Program-made: the position numbers and the translations under genes
In this document: positions 1 to 8,547 of the stretch, in pieces
Position numbering within the stretch: position 1 is the stretch's first letter
Layout: every line of letters begins with the position of its first letter
Notes under the pieces: model-generated
Databases searched by the model: none
What the model was told of the DNA's origin: nothing
What the model saw: the letters and a program-made list of their open reading frames with translations, nothing else
From: Aliiroseovarius subalbicans
GTDB lineage: Bacteria > Pseudomonadota > Alphaproteobacteria > Rhodobacterales > Rhodobacteraceae
Assembly: GCF_022678625.1 (NCBI RefSeq)
Contig: NZ_JALBYQ010000001.1
Coordinates: 186,001 to 250,000 of the forward strand
Length of the DNA: 64,000 bases
Reading direction: 5' to 3'

Positions 1-396
1 GGGGGCGGCGATGCGGACGTCAGCGCCCAGCATGATCTGGAACCCGCCCCCGAAGGAAAAGCCGTGCACGGCGGCAATCACCGGTTGCGGCAGTTCGGCC
101 CAAACCATCGCCGTAGCCTGAAACAGGTTCGACCGGTTGTGGGTTCGGGTAGCAAAGCCCACGTCCTTGGCGGCCTTCGCCAAAAGCGGCATCGCAGCCA
201 CGTCCAGCCCGGCGCAGAAGGCTTCGCCCGCGCCGGTCAGAACCACCGCGCGAATATCGCGCCGTTTGGCCAGTGCCTCTCCGGCGGCAACGATCCCATC
301 GATCATCGCCAGGTCCAGCGCGTTGCGTTTTTCCGGGCGGGACAGGGTGACAATGGCCACGGGGCCGTCTTCGGTAATGGTGACGCGGTCGCTCAT
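1..396 (-). CDS. Enoyl-CoA hydratase/isomerase family protein (C-terminal part outside window)
   Basis: Reading leftward from ATG at 396, the first 132 residues are present and the frame runs off the left edge. The crotonase fold is clear: an N-terminal strand pattern with RPEKRNAL, the oxyanion-hole segment GAGEAFCAGLD, and the second CoA-binding block HGFSFGGGFQ. Members hydrate or isomerise acyl-CoA thioesters in the cytoplasm, but the catalytic Glu region that would separate hydratase from isomerase lies outside the window, so substrate cannot be assigned. A good ribosome site (AAGGAGA on the minus strand, near 402-408) supports this start. The next gene upstream, also leftward, is a hotdog thioesterase, so the pair may form a small acyl-CoA operon. 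Confidence 0.88.
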   Translation of the reverse strand, partial: MSDRVTITEDGPVAIVTLSRPEKRNALDLAMIDGIVAAGEALAKRRDIRAVVLTGAGEAFCAGLDVAAMPLLAKAAKDVGFATRTHNRSNLFQATAMVWAELPQPVIAAVHGFSFGGGFQIMLGADVRIAAP

Positions 397-464
397 GGGG
401 TTCTCCTTTGATGGTGCCAGTGTGGGCCGGGGGCGGGGAAAACCCAAGTGTGTCGTTGCGGCAC

Positions 465-890
465 TCAGGCGATAGGCACTGGCACCATCGTGCCCAGCAA
501 CACGGCGACATGGCTGCGTGTGGCCCCGTCCAACGCCCAGACATTCGCCTCGACCGTCATGATCCGGCGCCCGGGGCGGATCACCCGGCCTTCCGCCACC
601 AGCCCGTCGCCCCGGGCCGGCGCCATCAGGTTGATTTTGATCTCGGCGGTCACGACCTCCTGATCCGGTGCCATCATCGTCAAGGCGGCATAGCCCGCCG
701 CGCTATCGCCGATCGAGAAGGTCAGCCCCGCATGGCCGACGCCATGTTGTTGTAGCGCGCCGGGCGGGATGTCGGACAGGATGCGACAAAACCCGTCATC
801 CAGCGCGTCCAGCCGTGCGGTCAGGGTCTGCATCATCGATTGCCGGGCGAAGCTTTCCCGAACCCGGTCGCGGCCCTCTTGCGTGATCAT
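465..890 (-). CDS. PaaI-type hotdog-fold thioesterase
   Basis: A 141-residue protein of the size of PaaI/YbgC-like thioesterases. The sequence shows the HGVGHAGLTFSIGDSAAGYA block, which carries the usual HG-G-hydrophobic helix motif of the hotdog fold, followed by a beta-rich second half (VVTAEIKINLMAP and RVIRPGRRIMTVEANVW). Such enzymes hydrolyse acyl-CoA thioesters, often releasing CoA from aromatic or dead-end acyl-CoAs. It lies 68 bp upstream of, and in the same direction as, the enoyl-CoA hydratase, which fits acyl-CoA metabolism. The exact substrate cannot be read from the sequence. Confidence 0.85.
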   Translation of the reverse strand: MITQEGRDRVRESFARQSMMQTLTARLDALDDGFCRILSDIPPGALQQHGVGHAGLTFSIGDSAAGYAALTMMAPDQEVVTAEIKINLMAPARGDGLVAEGRVIRPGRRIMTVEANVWALDGATRSHVAVLLGTMVPVPIA

Positions 891-1004
891 ACTATGTGTC
901 CTTCAGTCAACAAATCTCTATCCCTTTGGTTTAGCAGCCATTTTGGATTGAACCAATTTCCAAATCACTCTACTCTCGGTTCTGGTTCGGGGTGAAGAGG
1001 TACC

Positions 1005-1775
1005 ATGTCTCGCTTTTTTCAAGCGTTCAAGGCGGCGTTGCTGCATCCGATGCGGTGGACCTTGTGGGTTGTGCTAAGCACCCTTGTCGGCCTGGCCGGA
1101 CCGTTCGGAACCTTCGATGTTTTCAGCGCGCCCGAGCGCATCCTGTATTGGGCCATCACGATCGGCGTTGCCATTGTCATTGTCGTGGCCGCGCGCCTGG
1201 CACTGCGACAGCTGTTTCCCCAGCTGGCCCAGATATGGATCAGCTTGGCCATTGCGTTAATTCTGGCCGGGCTTCTGACCCCGGTGATTGTCTTCGTTCT
1301 TCAAACGGTCGTCGAGCGCCATATGGATGTGAACGAACCACCCTGGATGGTCTACGCCATGGTTGCCGGGGCCGGGTTGTATATCGAAATCCTGCGCATT
1401 ACGGCCCTGCGCTGGCGCCAGGCGCATACGCCACCGGTTGAGCCGCCGGCCAATCCGTCCCCCCGCCTTGCCCGGCGCCTTCCCGACGGCATGGGCGGTG
1501 AGATATTGCATCTGAACGCACGCAATCACCTGGTGGATGTGCACACCAGCACCGGCTTGATGACCCTGCGCCTGCGTTTGAGCGACGCGATCAATGAGAT
1601 GGAAGGCGTGCCCGGCCTTTGCACACATCGGTCACATTGGGTGGCGCTTTCGGCGGTCGTCTCCTCCGAATGTGAAGGGAACCGCCCGGTGCTGGTGTTG
1701 CGAAATGGCAGCCGTGTGCCGGTCAGCCGAAAATATGAGCCGGATGTCGTGGCGCAGGGCCTGCTGACGCGCTAG
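1005..1775 (+). CDS. Membrane-anchored LytTR-domain transcriptional regulator
   Basis: The 256-residue protein has about four predicted membrane segments in residues 15-140 and a cytoplasmic LytTR DNA-binding domain at roughly 160-250 (EILHLNARNHLVDVHT, CTHRSHWVALSAV, NGSRVPVSRKY). LytTR domains bind direct repeats and usually sit in two-component response regulators; here no receiver domain and no neighbouring histidine kinase are visible, so this is the membrane-tethered, single-component form. A GAAGAGG ribosome site precedes ATG 1005. Its stop codon overlaps that of the convergent pdeM gene. What it senses and regulates is unknown. Confidence 0.85.
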   Translation: MSRFFQAFKAALLHPMRWTLWVVLSTLVGLAGPFGTFDVFSAPERILYWAITIGVAIVIVVAARLALRQLFPQLAQIWISLAIALILAGLLTPVIVFVLQTVVERHMDVNEPPWMVYAMVAGAGLYIEILRITALRWRQAHTPPVEPPANPSPRLARRLPDGMGGEILHLNARNHLVDVHTSTGLMTLRLRLSDAINEMEGVPGLCTHRSHWVALSAVVSSECEGNRPVLVLRNGSRVPVSRKYEPDVVAQGLLTR

Positions 1776-2437
1776 CGACGCGGCATCGGGATTGCCCGGG
1801 GAACGCCCCCAACCAGAACCGCCACCGCCTCAGCCCGCATCAGGCGTGCCAGCGCGGCGTCGTCCGCACGCAGCCCCCCGGTATAAGTGCCATAGGCGGG
1901 TAGGATCACCCGGTCGCTGTCATGCAGAAGACAGGGGCGCGACAGCCTGCGGCCTCGCAGGCTCACCCGCGCCTTGGGGTGATAATGCCCTGAAATCTCG
2001 CCCGCTGCGCCAGGCCGCGCGATGTGGCGAAACGTCAACGGCGGGGCATGCAGCTCGGCCAGGTGGGTGCCGCCAAACTCGACCGGGCCGGGGTCGTGGT
2101 TGCCCTCGATCCAGACCCAACGCCGCCCGGCCATCAGCCGCGACAGCAACAGCGCGTCGGCGTCGTCCAGGTTTTCCGAGGCTTCCAGGTCGTCGAAACT
2201 ATCACCCAGACAGATCACCGTGGCCGCAGCACAGCGTTCTATATCCAGCGCCAACCGGGCCAGTGTGTCGTGGGTTTCATAAGGTGGCAGCATGGTGCCA
2301 CCACGCCTTGCGATGCGCTCGGATTTGCCCAGATGCAGGTCGGATACACACAGGGTGCGTGCTTGTCCCCACCACAATGCGCCCGAAGGCAGCATGGTCA
2401 ATTCCGTGCCGGCAAAGATGAAATCATACCCGTTCAT
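1772..2437 (-). CDS. pdeM: Ligase-associated DNA damage response endonuclease PdeM
   Basis: A 221-residue calcineurin-like metallophosphoesterase. The metal-binding motifs are intact: VSDLHLGKSE, GDSFDD, EGNHD and GHYHPKA. The arrangement and length match the PdeM family, one of four proteins (ATP-dependent ligase, Lhr-like helicase, exonuclease, phosphoesterase) that travel together in proteobacteria and are implicated in DNA repair. The helicase partner lies immediately upstream in the same direction with a 61 bp gap. I chose ATG 2437 (MNGYDF) over an in-frame start 14 residues upstream because the upstream extension is not family-like. Confidence 0.88.
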   Translation of the reverse strand: MNGYDFIFAGTELTMLPSGALWWGQARTLCVSDLHLGKSERIARRGGTMLPPYETHDTLARLALDIERCAAATVICLGDSFDDLEASENLDDADALLLSRLMAGRRWVWIEGNHDPGPVEFGGTHLAELHAPPLTFRHIARPGAAGEISGHYHPKARVSLRGRRLSRPCLLHDSDRVILPAYGTYTGGLRADDAALARLMRAEAVAVLVGGVPRAIPMPRR

Positions 2438-2498
2438 CCTTTGTTCCAAGCGTATTTTACGTAAAAAAGCAAGGGGCAAGACCGGATCCCCCCGGGGG

Positions 2499-4901
2499 TC
2501 AGGCCAATCCGGCCTCGGCCATCAACCGATCCGCCTCGGCCGCCAGCAGCGCCTCGGCCCCCGCGCCGTCGACCGGGACCTTGCCAACCTCAAGGAACAG
2601 CGGTGCGGCAAAGGGAGTTACCTGGTCCAGATGCACATGGTCGATCCGCCCGCGCGTACGCGCCAGCATGTCCTCGATCCGGGCAAAGCCGATCAACCCT
2701 TGCATCGCTTCATCGCGGGTGATTTGCAGCATCAAATGATCGGGATCATACTTGCGCAGCGTGTCATACAGGATGTCCGAGCTGAACGTGGCCTGACGTC
2801 CCGTGGTGCGTTTGCCCGGCAGGTTGCGTTCGATCAGCCCCGCGATGGTGGCGGTGTTCTTGAAGGTGCGCTTCATCAGCGCGTTTTCGGCCAGCCACCC
2901 CTCCAACCCGTCGCGCAGACCGGTGGGGTCCAGCATCGCGACGGGGTCGGCGATCGGCTCCAGGCTCCAGATCAGCGTGGCATAATCGGTGGCGACAAAG
3001 CCCAGTGGGCCGTGGCCGGCCTCCTCCATCCGTCGCGTGACCAGAAGACCCAGCGTCTGCATCGCGTTCTTGCCGGCAAAGCCATAGATGCAGCTGTGCG
3101 CGCGGCCTTCGTGGGGGAAGCTTTCGAGCAGGATGCGCCCGACCCGGGGCAACTGAGACACGGATTTCTGCAAATGAATCCAGTCTCTTGTGTGGTCAGG
3201 AAGGGGGGGGAGTGGGTTGCGATGCAAAAGCTCCAGAATGCGGGCGGATAGCTGCGTGGAGGTCGAGAACTTGGTGCCCATGAACACCGCGACTTTGGGT
3301 TTGCGGCCCCGGTCAAGGCTCACCTGCACTTCCATCTCGCGCAGGCTCTCGAAGCGCACGATCTTGCCGCCCATCAGGAAAGTGTCGCCTTGGGTCAGGG
3401 ACGCCGCAAAGCTTTCTTCGACCTCGCCCAGCGGTTTGCGCCCGGCGCCGCGCATGCGGACCTTCAGCGTGTCCGTGTCGATGATCGTGCCCATATTCAT
3501 GCGGATACGTTGCGCCTGGCGCGGGTCGCGCAACTGCCACAAGCCATCGGTGCGCTGCATCAAGCGTTGCCAGCGGTCATACGCCTTCAGCGCATAGCCC
3601 CCAGTGGCAGCGAACGCCAAACAGGCGTCAAAATCCGCGCGGGTCAGGGCGGCATAGGCGCCGGCGCCGGTGACCTGGCTGAACAGCGCGTCCGCGTTGA
3701 ACGGGCCGGAACAGGCAGTGGCCAGAATGTGTTGGCACAGCACATCGCGCGGCCCCGGCCCGCGTGGATCACCGTCCAGATCATGCGCCAGTGCAGCCTC
3801 GATCGCCGCGTGGCATTCGATGATCTCCCAACGGTTCGCGGGCAATAACAACGCCTTTGAGGGCGCGTTGTAGCGGTGATTGGCGCGGCCGATCCGCTGC
3901 ACCAGGCGTTTCACGTTCTTCGGCGCGCCGACTTGGATGACCAGATCCACGTCGCCCCAGTCAAGTCCCAAATCAAGGCTACCCGTGCAGACAATTGCCT
4001 TCAGCCGTCCCTCGACCATCGCCTGTTCAACCCGCGCGCGGGCCTCGCGTGACAGCGATCCGTGGTGAATGCCGATCGGCAGCGCGTCTTCGTTGGCCAG
4101 CCACAGGTTGTGAAAGAAGATTTCGGCCTGAGCGCGGGTGTTGTGAAAGATCAGGGTGGTCTTGTGCGCGCGCACCTGGTCCAGCACCTCCGGGATCGCA
4201 TAGGCGGCCCCACCGCCGGACCAGGGCGGGGGGGTGTCCGTGGTCAACATCGCGATGTCCGGATCCGGGCCGGGGTCGGCGGTCAGGATGGCGCATGGCG
4301 ACGGATGCGGCGCGAAATACTGCGCCAATGCGGGCGGGTCCTCGACCGTGGCCGACAGGCCCACGCGGGCCAGGCCCGGGCACAGAGCGGTCAGCCGTGT
4401 GAGGCACAGCATCAGCTGATCGCCGCGCTTGCTCTCTGCCAAGGCGTGTAATTCGTCCACAACCACGCGTTTCAACCCCGCGAATATGCGTGGCGCGTCC
4501 TCATAGGATAGAAGCAAGGCCAAACTTTCGGGCGTGGTCAGCAGGATATGTGGTGGATCGGCACGCTGCGCCTTCTTGCGGGTCTGGGTCGTGTCGCCGG
4601 AGCGGTCCTCGACCCGGATATCCAGCCCCATGTCGGCAATCGGCGTCATCAGGTTGCGCTTCATGTCCGCCGCAAGTGCCTTTAGGGGCGAAATGTATAA
4701 AGTGTGCAAGCCTACGCCGGGATTCTCCGCCAAATCGACCAGAGAAGGTAGGAATCCTGCAAGTGTTTTCCCGCCGCCGGTCGGCGCAATCAGCATCAAG
4801 GCGGGCTCGGACGCCCGCGAAAGCATGCCCAGCTGGTGCGGATGGGGCTGCCATCCGCGCGCGGCGAACCAGTCGTGAAAAAGTGCAGGCAGAATGGTCA
4901 T
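2499..4901 (-). CDS. Ligase-associated DNA damage response DEXH-box helicase (Lhr-like)
   Basis: An 800-residue superfamily 2 helicase. Visible motifs are Walker A APTGGGKT (about residues 39-46), the DELH box (VVVDELHALAES), SAT motif LSATVEDP, and the C-terminal RecA motifs TGSLDLGLDWGDVD and QRIGRANHR, followed by the long Lhr-type winged-helix and associated C-terminal region. Lhr-family helicases translocate 3' to 5' on single-stranded DNA and unwind DNA or RNA:DNA hybrids. Its neighbour is the PdeM phosphoesterase, the usual companion. The companion ligase and exonuclease are not next to it; the upstream gene is an unrelated AAA ATPase 31 bp away. Confidence 0.92.
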   Translation of the reverse strand: MTILPALFHDWFAARGWQPHPHQLGMLSRASEPALMLIAPTGGGKTLAGFLPSLVDLAENPGVGLHTLYISPLKALAADMKRNLMTPIADMGLDIRVEDRSGDTTQTRKKAQRADPPHILLTTPESLALLLSYEDAPRIFAGLKRVVVDELHALAESKRGDQLMLCLTRLTALCPGLARVGLSATVEDPPALAQYFAPHPSPCAILTADPGPDPDIAMLTTDTPPPWSGGGAAYAIPEVLDQVRAHKTTLIFHNTRAQAEIFFHNLWLANEDALPIGIHHGSLSREARARVEQAMVEGRLKAIVCTGSLDLGLDWGDVDLVIQVGAPKNVKRLVQRIGRANHRYNAPSKALLLPANRWEIIECHAAIEAALAHDLDGDPRGPGPRDVLCQHILATACSGPFNADALFSQVTGAGAYAALTRADFDACLAFAATGGYALKAYDRWQRLMQRTDGLWQLRDPRQAQRIRMNMGTIIDTDTLKVRMRGAGRKPLGEVEESFAASLTQGDTFLMGGKIVRFESLREMEVQVSLDRGRKPKVAVFMGTKFSTSTQLSARILELLHRNPLPPLPDHTRDWIHLQKSVSQLPRVGRILLESFPHEGRAHSCIYGFAGKNAMQTLGLLVTRRMEEAGHGPLGFVATDYATLIWSLEPIADPVAMLDPTGLRDGLEGWLAENALMKRTFKNTATIAGLIERNLPGKRTTGRQATFSSDILYDTLRKYDPDHLMLQITRDEAMQGLIGFARIEDMLARTRGRIDHVHLDQVTPFAAPLFLEVGKVPVDGAGAEALLAAEADRLMAEAGLA

Positions 4902-4932
4902 GCTGGCAGGATAATCCCGCCAGCAGGTAAAG

Positions 4933-6246
4933 TCAGTGCACGATTTCCTCTTCCCGCACGAACATGTTGGCCCAGGCGCGATCCAGAAGTGCCGGCGTCA
5001 TCTGATACGGGATGCCTTCGAATTCGCAGATCGAGATCATCTGGTCGATCAGGAACACCGGCTGATAGTTCGCATAGATGTTGTCGATGGTCGGGTATTT
5101 CTTCTTGAGAAGATGAACCAGCGTCGCTTCGTCCAACGGCATCTTTTTCTTGCGCGCGACCATGGCGAAGATTTTCAGGAAATCCTCCTGCGTCGGCCCA
5201 TCAATCTTGATCTTGTAGAAAATCCGGCGCAGGGCCGCTTTGTCGAAGATCTCGTTCGGGTGGAAGTTGGTCGAGAAGATCACCAGGGTGTCGAACGGCA
5301 CTTCGAATTTCTCACCCGATTGCAGCGCCAGGATGTCCTTGTTTTCCTCAAGCGGCACAATCCAGCGGTTGATCAGCGCCTGCGGCGGCTCGGCCTGACG
5401 GCCAAGGTCGTCGACGATGAAGACGCCGCCGGTGGATTTCAACTGCAGCGGCGCCTGATAGGTGCGCGAGGTCGCATTATAGACAAGGTCCAGCATATCA
5501 AGGGACAATTCACCGCCGGTAATCACAGTGGGTCGTTCGCACAGCACATAGCGGCGGTCGTATTTGTTCGAGGTGCGACGCAGGGTGTTCGGGTCGTCGA
5601 CCTGTTCTTCGGCCGAGGAATGCACGATCGGGTCGAAAACGGTGATGACCTGACCGGAATACTCGATCGCGCGTGGCACATAGATCTTGTCGCCCAGGGC
5701 GTCCCGGATGCCGTTCGAAATCGACGATTTGCCGTTGCCCGGCGGGCCATACATCAGGATCGAACGACCCGAACCGACCGCCGGGCCCAAATGGTCCAGA
5801 AGCTCATCCGGCAGAATCAGGTGGCCCATCGCGCCGGTCAGCTGGCCGCGGGTCATCTGGATGTTGCGGATCGACTGGCGTTTGACCTGTTCGGCATAGA
5901 CCTCCATGGGTACCGGCATGGCGCCGTAGTATTCAGACTGAGCCAGCGCATCCAGCGCACGGGCCTTGCCGCCGTCGGACAGGCGGTAGCCCATTTCGTT
6001 TGACGTGGTATTGGCGTGCATCGTACCCATCGCCTCAATCAGCGACTGGCTGCGGCACATGTCGATCAACTCTTGCACCACCCGCGAGGGCAGCGCCAAT
6101 ACGCGTTCAAGGTCGGACACCATCTCCACATTCATGCGAAACATCGTCTTGAGAAGGATATCGCGCATCATCACCACGCTCAGCCCGGTGTCGGACATAT
6201 TGCGGGCGGGCGGCGGTGCCATGACCTGTGTGGGCTGCATGTTCAT
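4933..6246 (-). CDS. AAA-family ATPase of unknown function
   Basis: A 437-residue cytoplasmic protein. It has an N-terminal helical or winged-helix region of about 130 residues, then one ATPase module with Walker A GPPGNGKSS (near residue 167), Walker B GGVFIVDDLGRQ, a sensor-1 like FSTNFHP, and an arginine-rich ALRRIFYKIKI segment. I do not recognise a named family. It is not a Tad ATPase (no PilT/VirB11 features). It is divergent from the GT-C-like gene across a 142 bp spacer and lies at the edge of the Tad block, so a link to pilus or envelope function is possible but unproven. Two starts (6246, 6240) are possible. Confidence 0.75.
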   Translation of the reverse strand: MNMQPTQVMAPPPARNMSDTGLSVVMMRDILLKTMFRMNVEMVSDLERVLALPSRVVQELIDMCRSQSLIEAMGTMHANTTSNEMGYRLSDGGKARALDALAQSEYYGAMPVPMEVYAEQVKRQSIRNIQMTRGQLTGAMGHLILPDELLDHLGPAVGSGRSILMYGPPGNGKSSISNGIRDALGDKIYVPRAIEYSGQVITVFDPIVHSSAEEQVDDPNTLRRTSNKYDRRYVLCERPTVITGGELSLDMLDLVYNATSRTYQAPLQLKSTGGVFIVDDLGRQAEPPQALINRWIVPLEENKDILALQSGEKFEVPFDTLVIFSTNFHPNEIFDKAALRRIFYKIKIDGPTQEDFLKIFAMVARKKKMPLDEATLVHLLKKKYPTIDNIYANYQPVFLIDQMISICEFEGIPYQMTPALLDRAWANMFVREEEIVH

Positions 6247-6388
6247 GAGGATTGCTCTTGTTTTTGCCGGATTTTTTCCGTGATTCTACCGATCAGGGGC
6301 CATTTGGACAACAAAAACCCGTGGGATGGTTTTACATCGGCAATTCTGCAACGGTAGTGTTGCGTAAGCATTAATAACGGACCGGGCA
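6247..6388. promoter_or_regulatory. Divergent promoter region between AAA ATPase and GT-C-like gene
   Basis: A 142 bp AT-richer spacer separates two divergent genes and must hold both promoters. I see no match good enough to name specific -35 and -10 hexamers, and no clear operator dyad. Confidence 0.4.
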
Positions 6389-8002
6389 ATGAGCAGAGCA
6401 AACGCAATCCTACTGGCAGGTTTTCTGACAAGTTTTCTGATCGTTCTGGCGGGCGCGACGCTAGCCAAGGGCGGGTTCATGCTGGGCAAGCACGAAGGCG
6501 ACACGCTGCACCTGTTGGACATCGTGTTCCGCATGGCAGCCGGAGAATTGCCGCATCTGGATTTCGTGACACCGATCGGGCTGTTTGCAACCTTGCCGAT
6601 TGCCCTTCTGGTTAAGGTGGGACTTGGCGCGGGGCAGGCCATGATTCTGTCACAAGTCATTGTCGCCGCACTGTTTTTACCCGCAATCTGGTGGGTGGCC
6701 GCGACCCGGTTTCGCGACGCGGTGGGCTGGATCTTCGGCGCAGTCATCCTGATCCTGATCCTGGCGCTGGTGCATGGCACGACCGAGCGCAGCGTGTCAT
6801 TCTCGATGCACTACAACCGTTGGGCCTGGGCCGCGGCGTTCCTGGCGATCACCACGGCGATCCTGCCCAGCCTGAGCCCGCGCCACCATGCGGTTGACGG
6901 TATTGTCATCGGCTTGGCCGTCGCGGTGATGGCGATGACAAAGGCGACCTATTTCGTGGCCTTCGCACCGCCAATCCTGGTCGCATTGCTGGCGCATCGG
7001 GCCGGGCGCAGCCTGCTCTGGGCGATCGGTTCGGGCCTGATCGTGGCAGGATTGGTCACCTTGGCGGCTGGAATCGAGTTTTGGCTGGCCTATCTGGACG
7101 ACCTGAGAACCGTGGCGGGAAGCGACGTGCGACCCAATCCGGGCGAAACGTTGCAGGTGGTGATCGGCGCACCGGCCTATATGGCGGGCAGTCTGCTGCT
7201 GATCCTCTCGGCCATTTTGTTGCGCCAGGCCGGGCGTATGACCGAAGGCATGGTGCTGCTTTTGCTGGCGCCGGGGTTCTTTTATGTCACCTATCAAAAC
7301 TACGGCAACGACCCGCAATGGCTTGCGCTTCTGGGGGTGCTTTTGTGGACGCTGCGCCCGACGCGTGAGGTGCACAATGCGCTGGGGTGGGATGTGGGCA
7401 AGGGCCTGTCCTATACCGCCGTCGCAGTGCTTGCGCTGGCAACACCCAGCTATACCAACCTGGCCTATAGTCCGTTTCGCCACCTGTCGGTCAGCGCGGC
7501 GGATTACATGGCGATGCTGCCGGGCACCGGGGTTCACGAAGACTTGCGCGTCGCAACGTCCCGCAACCAGCGTGTGGATGCAAAAATACCGGTGGACGGA
7601 CCTGACACGCCCTATGCCTGGCTCGACGCAGGTCCGCGCGAGGATGAGGTGACGTTCCAGGGCGAAACCCTGCCGATCTGTGCCTCGGATGCGGGGCTGA
7701 GTGTCTGGTTGCGGACCTTCGCGCGCGACATGGACGACAGCGGGTTGGTCGCGGGCAAGGCCGTGTTCACCGCCGATCTGCTGCCCTCGGTCTGGATGTT
7801 CAGCGATGCGGTGCCGTTGAAGGGCGGCGCGCCGTGGTATTACGGCGGGCTGAGCGGGTTCGACAATGCCGACCTGGTCTTCGTCCCGCTGTGCCCCTTG
7901 GTGCCGAAAGTGCGCAAGCTGATCTTGGAGGAGATCACCAAACGTGGCGCCACGCTGACAGAGGTCCGGCGCACAGATCTTTACATTCTTTACGAGAAAT
8001 GA
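6389..8002 (+). CDS. Polytopic membrane protein, candidate GT-C-type glycosyltransferase
   Basis: The 537-residue protein has roughly ten to eleven membrane segments up to residue ~350 and a soluble C-terminal domain of about 180 residues that is probably extracytoplasmic. Directly after the first membrane helix the first outer loop carries E36-x-D38 in GKHEGDTLH, the position and form of the acidic motif that marks lipid-linked-sugar-dependent GT-C glycosyltransferases (ArnT, PMT, Emb/Aft families). No exact family can be named from sequence alone, and it could be another membrane enzyme. It lies at the downstream end of the Tad pilus locus, convergent with the prepilin peptidase gene, while DPA-type sugar-donor genes flank the other end, hence the suggestion of pilus or surface arabinosylation. 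Confidence 0.55.
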   Translation: MSRANAILLAGFLTSFLIVLAGATLAKGGFMLGKHEGDTLHLLDIVFRMAAGELPHLDFVTPIGLFATLPIALLVKVGLGAGQAMILSQVIVAALFLPAIWWVAATRFRDAVGWIFGAVILILILALVHGTTERSVSFSMHYNRWAWAAAFLAITTAILPSLSPRHHAVDGIVIGLAVAVMAMTKATYFVAFAPPILVALLAHRAGRSLLWAIGSGLIVAGLVTLAAGIEFWLAYLDDLRTVAGSDVRPNPGETLQVVIGAPAYMAGSLLLILSAILLRQAGRMTEGMVLLLLAPGFFYVTYQNYGNDPQWLALLGVLLWTLRPTREVHNALGWDVGKGLSYTAVAVLALATPSYTNLAYSPFRHLSVSAADYMAMLPGTGVHEDLRVATSRNQRVDAKIPVDGPDTPYAWLDAGPREDEVTFQGETLPICASDAGLSVWLRTFARDMDDSGLVAGKAVFTADLLPSVWMFSDAVPLKGGAPWYYGGLSGFDNADLVFVPLCPLVPKVRKLILEEITKRGATLTEVRRTDLYILYEK

Positions 8003-8008
8003 AGGGGG

Positions 8009-8033
8009 TGCACGGCGACGTTGGCGCCGTGCA
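8009..8033. terminator. Hairpin between convergent genes, probable bidirectional terminator
   Basis: A perfect 9 bp stem (8009-8017 with 8025-8033, TGCACGGCG/CGCCGTGCA) with a 7-base loop lies between two convergent stop codons. It lacks a strong T tract on either side, so termination may be weak or factor-assisted. Confidence 0.55.
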
Positions 8034-8039
8034 TTAGGG

Positions 8040-8540
8040 TCAAACGCCGTAGATCGCGCCGATCAGGAGATAGAAGATCATCGCGGCCCCCAGGGCCAGG
8101 CCCATGGGAAAATCGCGTCGCTCCCAGCTTTCCCAGCCTTCGGTGCGCGCCCGGATCCAGCTGATGCGCTTGGCCAGACGGTGGGTGACGAAGGCCGCCA
8201 GCACCACGGCAGCGAACAGATACAGGAACATGACGATGTCTGGTCGGGCAATGAAGGGCGCCATCGCGGCGCCGAATTTGGCGTCCCCGCCACCCATCAA
8301 CCCGCCCATGTTCAGGACAAAGCCGACCACCAGCACCACAGCGAAATGGGTCCAGCGCCAGCCATAATCGCCCAAGGGCAGGGCGACCAGGCCGATGACG
8401 GCAAAGACGACCAGCATTGCCAGCACCGATTTGTTGGTGATCTTCATCGTGGCCATGTCGCTCCAGGCCACCCAGATCGAGATCGGGGCGGCGAAGGGCA
8501 GGAACCACCAGGCCGAAAGGGCCGACTGCGCGGTCAACAT
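8040..8540 (-). CDS. cpaA: Prepilin peptidase, A24 family (CpaA/TadV)
   Basis: A 166-residue inner-membrane aspartyl protease that cleaves Flp prepilins. Both catalytic aspartates can be seen: D28 (WSDMATMKI) and D86 in the GGGDAK form of the GxGD motif. There are about five to six hydrophobic segments. It is the last gene of the leftward Tad block and follows the TPR lipoprotein gene by 7 bp. The ribosome site is poor, so it is probably translated by coupling to that gene. An in-frame start 21 codons upstream would overlap the preceding gene, and I rejected it. Confidence 0.92.
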   Translation of the reverse strand: MLTAQSALSAWWFLPFAAPISIWVAWSDMATMKITNKSVLAMLVVFAVIGLVALPLGDYGWRWTHFAVVLVVGFVLNMGGLMGGGDAKFGAAMAPFIARPDIVMFLYLFAAVVLAAFVTHRLAKRISWIRARTEGWESWERRDFPMGLALGAAMIFYLLIGAIYGV

Positions 8541-8547
8541 GGGGGGA

